Source: Loxodes magnus (lineage: Eukaryota; Ciliophora; Karyorelictea; Loxodida; Loxodidae). From it: DNA of 64,000 nt. A program made the position numbers and the translations under genes. Location: assembly GCA_946699065.1 (NCBI GenBank), contig CAMPDV010000453.1, positions 1 to 64,000 on the forward strand, read 5' to 3'. The stretch's first letter is position 1; the number at the start of each line of letters is the position of its first letter. Positions 59,807 to 64,000 of this stretch are shown here, piece by piece. The notes beneath the pieces were generated by a model that worked only from the letters and a program-made list of their open reading frames with translations, did no database searches and had not been told where the DNA came from.

Positions 59807-59989
59807 GATTTTAAATAAATCTGATTTCTTTATTTATGTATCTTTATTGCAAGGCTTGTTCTCTTAGAAAGTTTGTTTGAATTTTATCTTATACATTTGT
59901 CCAATTTAAGTGCAATAATAAATTTTCATGCTATCTTCTTTTATTCATTAATATTATATTTTCTAATACTGCTTTATTTTTCTATTTTA

Positions 59990-60590
59990 TTTTAATTTTC
60001 TAATTAAATTTAATTAACTTGCAACAGAGTTTCCAAAAATGTACATTTTAGCAAAAACAGCATTTCTTCCTTCTTGGTTTTATATATTTATCTTAATTTT
60101 TTTTTCTATTTTATTTTATCATCTTTAAGACCTTCAATTTTGGCCGATTTTTTATCATTTATTGTTTTTAAAATAATTTCTCTATTATTCTACCATTTTT
60201 TGACTTATTTATATTTAGAGAATAAGCTACATTGACTTTTTGATATTTCAGAAATCATTGAGGTTCCGTTATTTCGACATAAATCTTGATTCCATTTCTC
60301 TCACATGCTAGATTTTTCTAAAAGTTTCTAATTATCTTTTTTCAGTTTCTTGATCTCTTCCTTGATATTTAGCACCATTTCAAATAATTATAAGAAGATT
60401 ATATACTCCTTAGTGGTAAATTTCTATACTTCTTGGTGTTAGATATTCTTAGCCTATTTTCTAGTTTTTCTTCTAGATATCGGCCTGATGTGTAACCTTC
60501 TTGCTAGCTTGATTTAATCCTAGAGATTCTCGGATCCCACTTTACTTCTATTTTTGGGAGCAGCAAGAAAATCTTAGCATATACCTTTCG
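59990..60590 (-). mobile_element. 5' fragment of an ORF1-only element (unit j)
   Basis: Minus-strand reading contains EMVLNIKEEIKKLKKDNQKL, homologous to the coil of unit g (VVLNLQEEIKRLKKDN), then RNLNDFWNI against KDLNAFWNI of g. The zinc-knuckle half is absent or beyond recognition. It begins MLRFSCCSQKQK. A broken copy of the g subfamily. Confidence 0.55.
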
Positions 60591-61144
60591 CTATATTTTT
60601 TGTAAAAATAAAAGTAAAAAGTTAGGAAAAAGTAGCTTAAAGCTTAAAATAAATAATAAACTAGATTAAATGCTATTAACTAATTCCTTTAAAAATATGA
60701 AAGGTAAACTTCATTTAGTAGTGTATATTAAGAAATTATTTATTCATTTGGCTGATTAAACAACTTAAATAGATTAGTAAACATTATTATCAAATAGGTA
60801 ATTGAAAAAGTTAGAAACTAATTTTATTTTGTCTTCTCAAAAATTATTTTGATGCTTTTGCTGCTGGAAATTAATATCGATTTTTGGAAGTTATAAGTAA
60901 GGCATTGAATAGATATTAAATAAGATTTTACTATGATGAAACTCTTAATGAAAACTGATAAATTTAATTTAGTTGATCATTCTCAGTTATTAAAAAAGAG
61001 ATATTGTTTAGTTATAAATAATGTTGAGAAGTTTGATTAGTTAAAACTCAAATTAAAAAGTCTTTCATTTAATAATCCAATTCTCTAAAATAAATTTATC
61101 AGTGCTCAACTATGTTTCTTAAGTATTTTATAATAATTAAAAAG

Positions 61145-61445
61145 CTGGCGGGAGTTGAGACTGATTATTTGATAAGACCTTCTAGTTGAATGGATGGAGT
61201 CCCTATCCTGCCACTAAGAAGAACCCTGGCTTGAGTCAATCTTAGTAAGGTAAGAAAATCTTAGAGGTTATTCACCCTTGCTAGAGATTTGGAACCTATC
61301 GGCTAATAGTTAAGGCACTCTTTGACCGAAATTGATTGAATTAAACAACAGGATATTCGTGTTATGTGAATAAAGAGAGTATTCTAAGTTGTAAGCTGAA
61401 AAAAATTTTCAGTCTCTTGAAGGAGAAAACTTTAAGTTTATACCT
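61145..61445 (+). mobile_element. Possible SINE-like element (family G)
   Basis: A GC-richer, non-coding block in AT-rich surroundings, starting near AAAGCTGGCGGGAG. A hairpin CTGAAAAAAATTTTCAG lies at about 61397-61413 near its end. No second copy in the window, so the assignment rests on composition and layout only. Confidence 0.4.
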
Positions 61446-61584
61446 AATTAAAGCATTTTAAAATAACATGGATTAAATATTCATATTTTCTACTTACTTT
61501 TTGGTGTTTCATCTTCAAGCAAACAAAAAGTGTTTTAAGAAAATAGGTTTCTAAATTCTAAAATGAAATATATCAAAGTTAAAT

Positions 61585-62012
61585 AATAAATAACTAAAAA
61601 TGATTATAGAGCGCGTAGCACCTCATTGACACGCAGCTCTTTCAATGTTAATATTTGATATTAAGAAAAATATTCTCATGTTTCTTGTTAAATTCTAGAG
61701 ATCCGATGAGTCATGTCAGCTTCTCCAAATGGGGAATCTTCTCATTAAAATTATTCTTAAATCTTGAGTAAATATGCTTCAATCTTCTTGAATAAGATCC
61801 AAATAAGAATTAGTTATTAAGTCATTAATTAGAAGGTCCGTCAGTCAAACTTTCATACTGCTAGAGAGAACCCTCGGGGTAAGTTAGGTATGTCTCAACG
61901 GAGCTTATCCACCCTTCTCTGTGGCGACATCTAGTGTGATATTACTCGCAATGCAATATACACTGCACCAGATTACCTACTAGTTTTTCTGACGTGGTCA
62001 GCATCCATTTTA
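61585..62012 (-). mobile_element. SINE-like element, family B, copy 3
   Basis: Inverted relative of 12670-13110 and 38304-38732, with ATGG at 62008 preceded by ATATAAA, and the terminal hairpin at 61608-61640. A few per cent different from the other two by eye. Confidence 0.85.
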
Positions 62013-62634
62013 TATTATAATTTAATAAAAAATCTTAAATAATGAAAAAATTACAAATAAACTCATTTTAAAGTTTATACAAAAGTTTTTTTAAGAGTTT
62101 TTTATTTATACCATCCTAAAAAATAAAATTTAAATTTAAACAAAGGAATAAATAGTTCTGTATAATAATCTATTATTTAGAAAGAAAAAATAATTATATA
62201 GGGCTTTTGAAGCTATTTAATTTTTAATACTTAATTAAGGGATGTTTTAAATGTAGCTCTAACTTCGAGAATATATTTAGCTTATAAAATAAACTTATTT
62301 TACTCGATTTTGCTATCTAACTTAATTTAACATAATTAATAAAATTCAATATGAAAGAGTAAACTAAATGTGATCGGTTTAAAAGGTCTCACTAGACTTC
62401 GAACCTTTAAATAAGTTTGAAAACTCATAATTTATTATTCAAATGTCTAGGGTGTTTGGACTGTAGATTAAGAATTAGTTAAATTTATATAGATGAATTA
62501 AAATTCTAACATTTGGCAAGGCCTAGTATATATCTGAATACCAAATTAAATAAAAAAATATTAGTAAATTAGTTGAATTTTAATGATCATTATCCCATCC
62601 CTTCAAGCATTTAAATAATAATTTATTAATTAAA
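62013..62634. other. AT-rich spacer
   Basis: Between the B element and the downstream end of the phosphodiesterase gene. No recognised feature. Confidence 0.4.
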
Positions 62635-63723
62635 TCAAATTATTTTAACCTAAGAAATTCCTAAAAATTTATTTTTCCCTAAAATTAAGAAGAATATTTT
62701 AATGCTTTATATTAAAATTGAAATTAGCATCAAAATTATATCGGAAAATTGATTATATGAAAAGCATTAAACTTGCTTTTATACCACAATAAAATATAAG
62801 CATCGATCTAAGAATAAGATAAAGCGTTAAGTATTAGCTTTGATATTATTTTAATTTTCTTTAATCTGTAAAAGCTTTATTTTTGAAAAAACAAATTAAA
62901 TTTTTTTATGAAGGAAGAATTCTTCTTGTATCTTAATGAAAGCATCAGCGTGATCTAAATTTATTAAATCTGCTCTCCACCTTATAATATATTCAAAAGC
63001 CTGAGAATCGTTTTTTCTTTAGAGGATCATAAGTTTTACTCCTTTTTCTTGGCAGACTTTTTTTATTTCGTGATTCATATATGGAAGTTGTGTTTCCACT
63101 ATTTCGGCTTTGAACTCTTCTACTGCATTTATAATTTCTGCTGCACTTCAAATGTTGATTTTGATTATTGTGCTTGGATCTATTCTTTTCATTTCTTTAA
63201 GTAATTCATTATTTTTACTCCATACAAAGCAGTCTATTTCGTATTTTTTTATCAAGCTTACTAATTGAGAAATATTAGCATCTTTTATGTCAAGAAATAG
63301 TTTAATTTTACCTCTTACTCACTTAAAAAACTCTTCAAGTCTAGGAATCTTTTCATTTTCAAATTTTTGACTGAATCATTTTCCTGCACTTAGTGTGTCT
63401 AAATAGGAGGAGTTAAGTTAATTTATATAACCCTTTCCTCCTAATTTTTTTACAGTAGGTCCATGAATAACATACATAACTCCATCCAGGCTTGTACTTA
63501 TATCAATTTCTAAGTATTCAACTCCTCAATCAATACTTATTTATGAAGAAGCATAGGTATTTTCTGGAGCATATTAATTAGCTCCTCTATGACAAACTAT
63601 CTATAATTTTTTCTGCTCATACATATCTCCTGGATTTACTAAAATAATTCACCAAAAATTTATGAATAAAACAGATATATGGAAAGAAATAGCAAAGCCT
63701 TTGAACAGAAACTACTTTCTCAT
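62635..63723 (-). CDS. Glycerophosphodiester phosphodiesterase (GDPD family)
   Basis: ATG at 63723. Residues 1-30 (FLFKGFAISFHISVLFINF and on) form a signal or membrane anchor. The catalytic domain starts CHRGANQYAPENTYASS (His45-Arg46-Gly47), with EYLEIDIS (Glu72, Asp74) and VIHGPTV (His87); later blocks IKLFLDIKD, LINLDHADAF fit the TIM-barrel family. GDPD enzymes hydrolyse glycerophosphodiesters to glycerol-3-phosphate and an alcohol. The usual HD after the second His is HG here, but both His and the Glu are kept. Trp in GKWFSQ and other places is TGA. The first in-frame TGA is at 62635; the domain ends by a TAA at 62896 (275 residues), a possible alternative end. Confidence 0.82.
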
Positions 63724-64000
63724 TTTTTCCAAATATAAATGTTTAAAGTTAAAAGCAAAGCTATAATACCTTAGACAGCTTTTTATTTATTTCACTTCTA
63801 TTTGGTTTATAAACTAATATAGTTTCTATGGATACTCTAAACTTAGGAAATACTTTGGATTGTCTTTCTGAGTAGAGATAGTGCATAGCTAATTTAATAA
63901 TGAATAGTCTTTTAATAATTGTAATAATAATAAATCTAAATTAATTTAATTTTAAATATACTCAAGTTAGTCAAGCAAAAAGTAACTACGTCTTGCATTT
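63724..64000. other. AT-rich end of window
   Basis: Upstream of the minus-strand phosphodiesterase gene. No promoter element recognised and no coding signal. Confidence 0.35.

Overview
The window is nuclear DNA of a ciliate with an extreme stop-less code. In every well-conserved protein here TAA and TAG fall where Gln fits and TGA falls where Trp is required. The clearest case is the kinase motif WMAPE, whose Trp codon is TGA. TGA also looks like the terminator of the best genes. TAA/TAG=Gln with TGA=Trp-or-stop is the known code of karyorelictean ciliates (Loxodes group), and a close variant is known in the heterotrich Condylostoma. I favour a Loxodes-like karyorelict but cannot prove the genus. 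DNA is very AT-rich, putative introns are 24-30 nt, and standard-code ORFs are mostly meaningless.

Host-type genes: five confident ones, all on the minus strand. Three are paralogues built from pentapeptide repeats followed by a WD40 propeller and a shared short C-terminal tail behind a mini-intron. Two of them (553-2913 and 50225-52605) start with a RING-like Cys/His domain; the third (28953-31556) starts with a TKL-type protein kinase. A RING-Kelch protein lies at 40289-41872 and a membrane-anchored glycerophosphodiester phosphodiesterase at 62635-63723. A long coiled-coil ORF (about 10.1-13.2 kb, minus) is cut into pieces by retroposons. Several other coding-looking stretches (15.1, 23.2, 31.7, 47.0 and 58.4 kb) are not recognised.

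Most of the rest is retroposon. LINE ORF2 copies or remnants (APE endonuclease plus reverse transcriptase) lie at 4.9-8.8, 8.8-10.1, 13.3-15.0, 25.0-26.7, 27.5-28.9, 42.0-42.7 and 54.7-57.8 kb. At least eight separate units of about 0.6-1.2 kb carry only a coiled-coil, CCHC zinc-knuckle ORF1-like protein with no reverse transcriptase beside it (16.1, 18.7, 23.5, 33.1, 34.3, 35.0, 45.8, 49.1, 52.9 kb, and a 5' piece at 60.0 kb). They resemble the ORF1-only 'half-LINEs' known from mammals. SINE-like units (families A-H) of 0.25-0.5 kb end in small hairpins plus a short AT repeat. One hairpin type (AGAGC...GCTCT then TTTA repeats) is shared by unrelated bodies A, B, C and D. Another (GTGG...CCAC then TTAA-like repeats) is shared by a LINE end, two SINEs and one ORF-bearing unit. 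A PIF1-family helicase relic sits at 19.9-22.5 kb.

The strongest candidates for something undescribed are the family of ORF1-only zinc-knuckle elements, the modular mix-and-match hairpin tails (one pair shows compensatory base changes), and the RING/kinase-pentapeptide-WD40 family with its conserved mini-intron. All reading was done by eye; no alignment or search was run.
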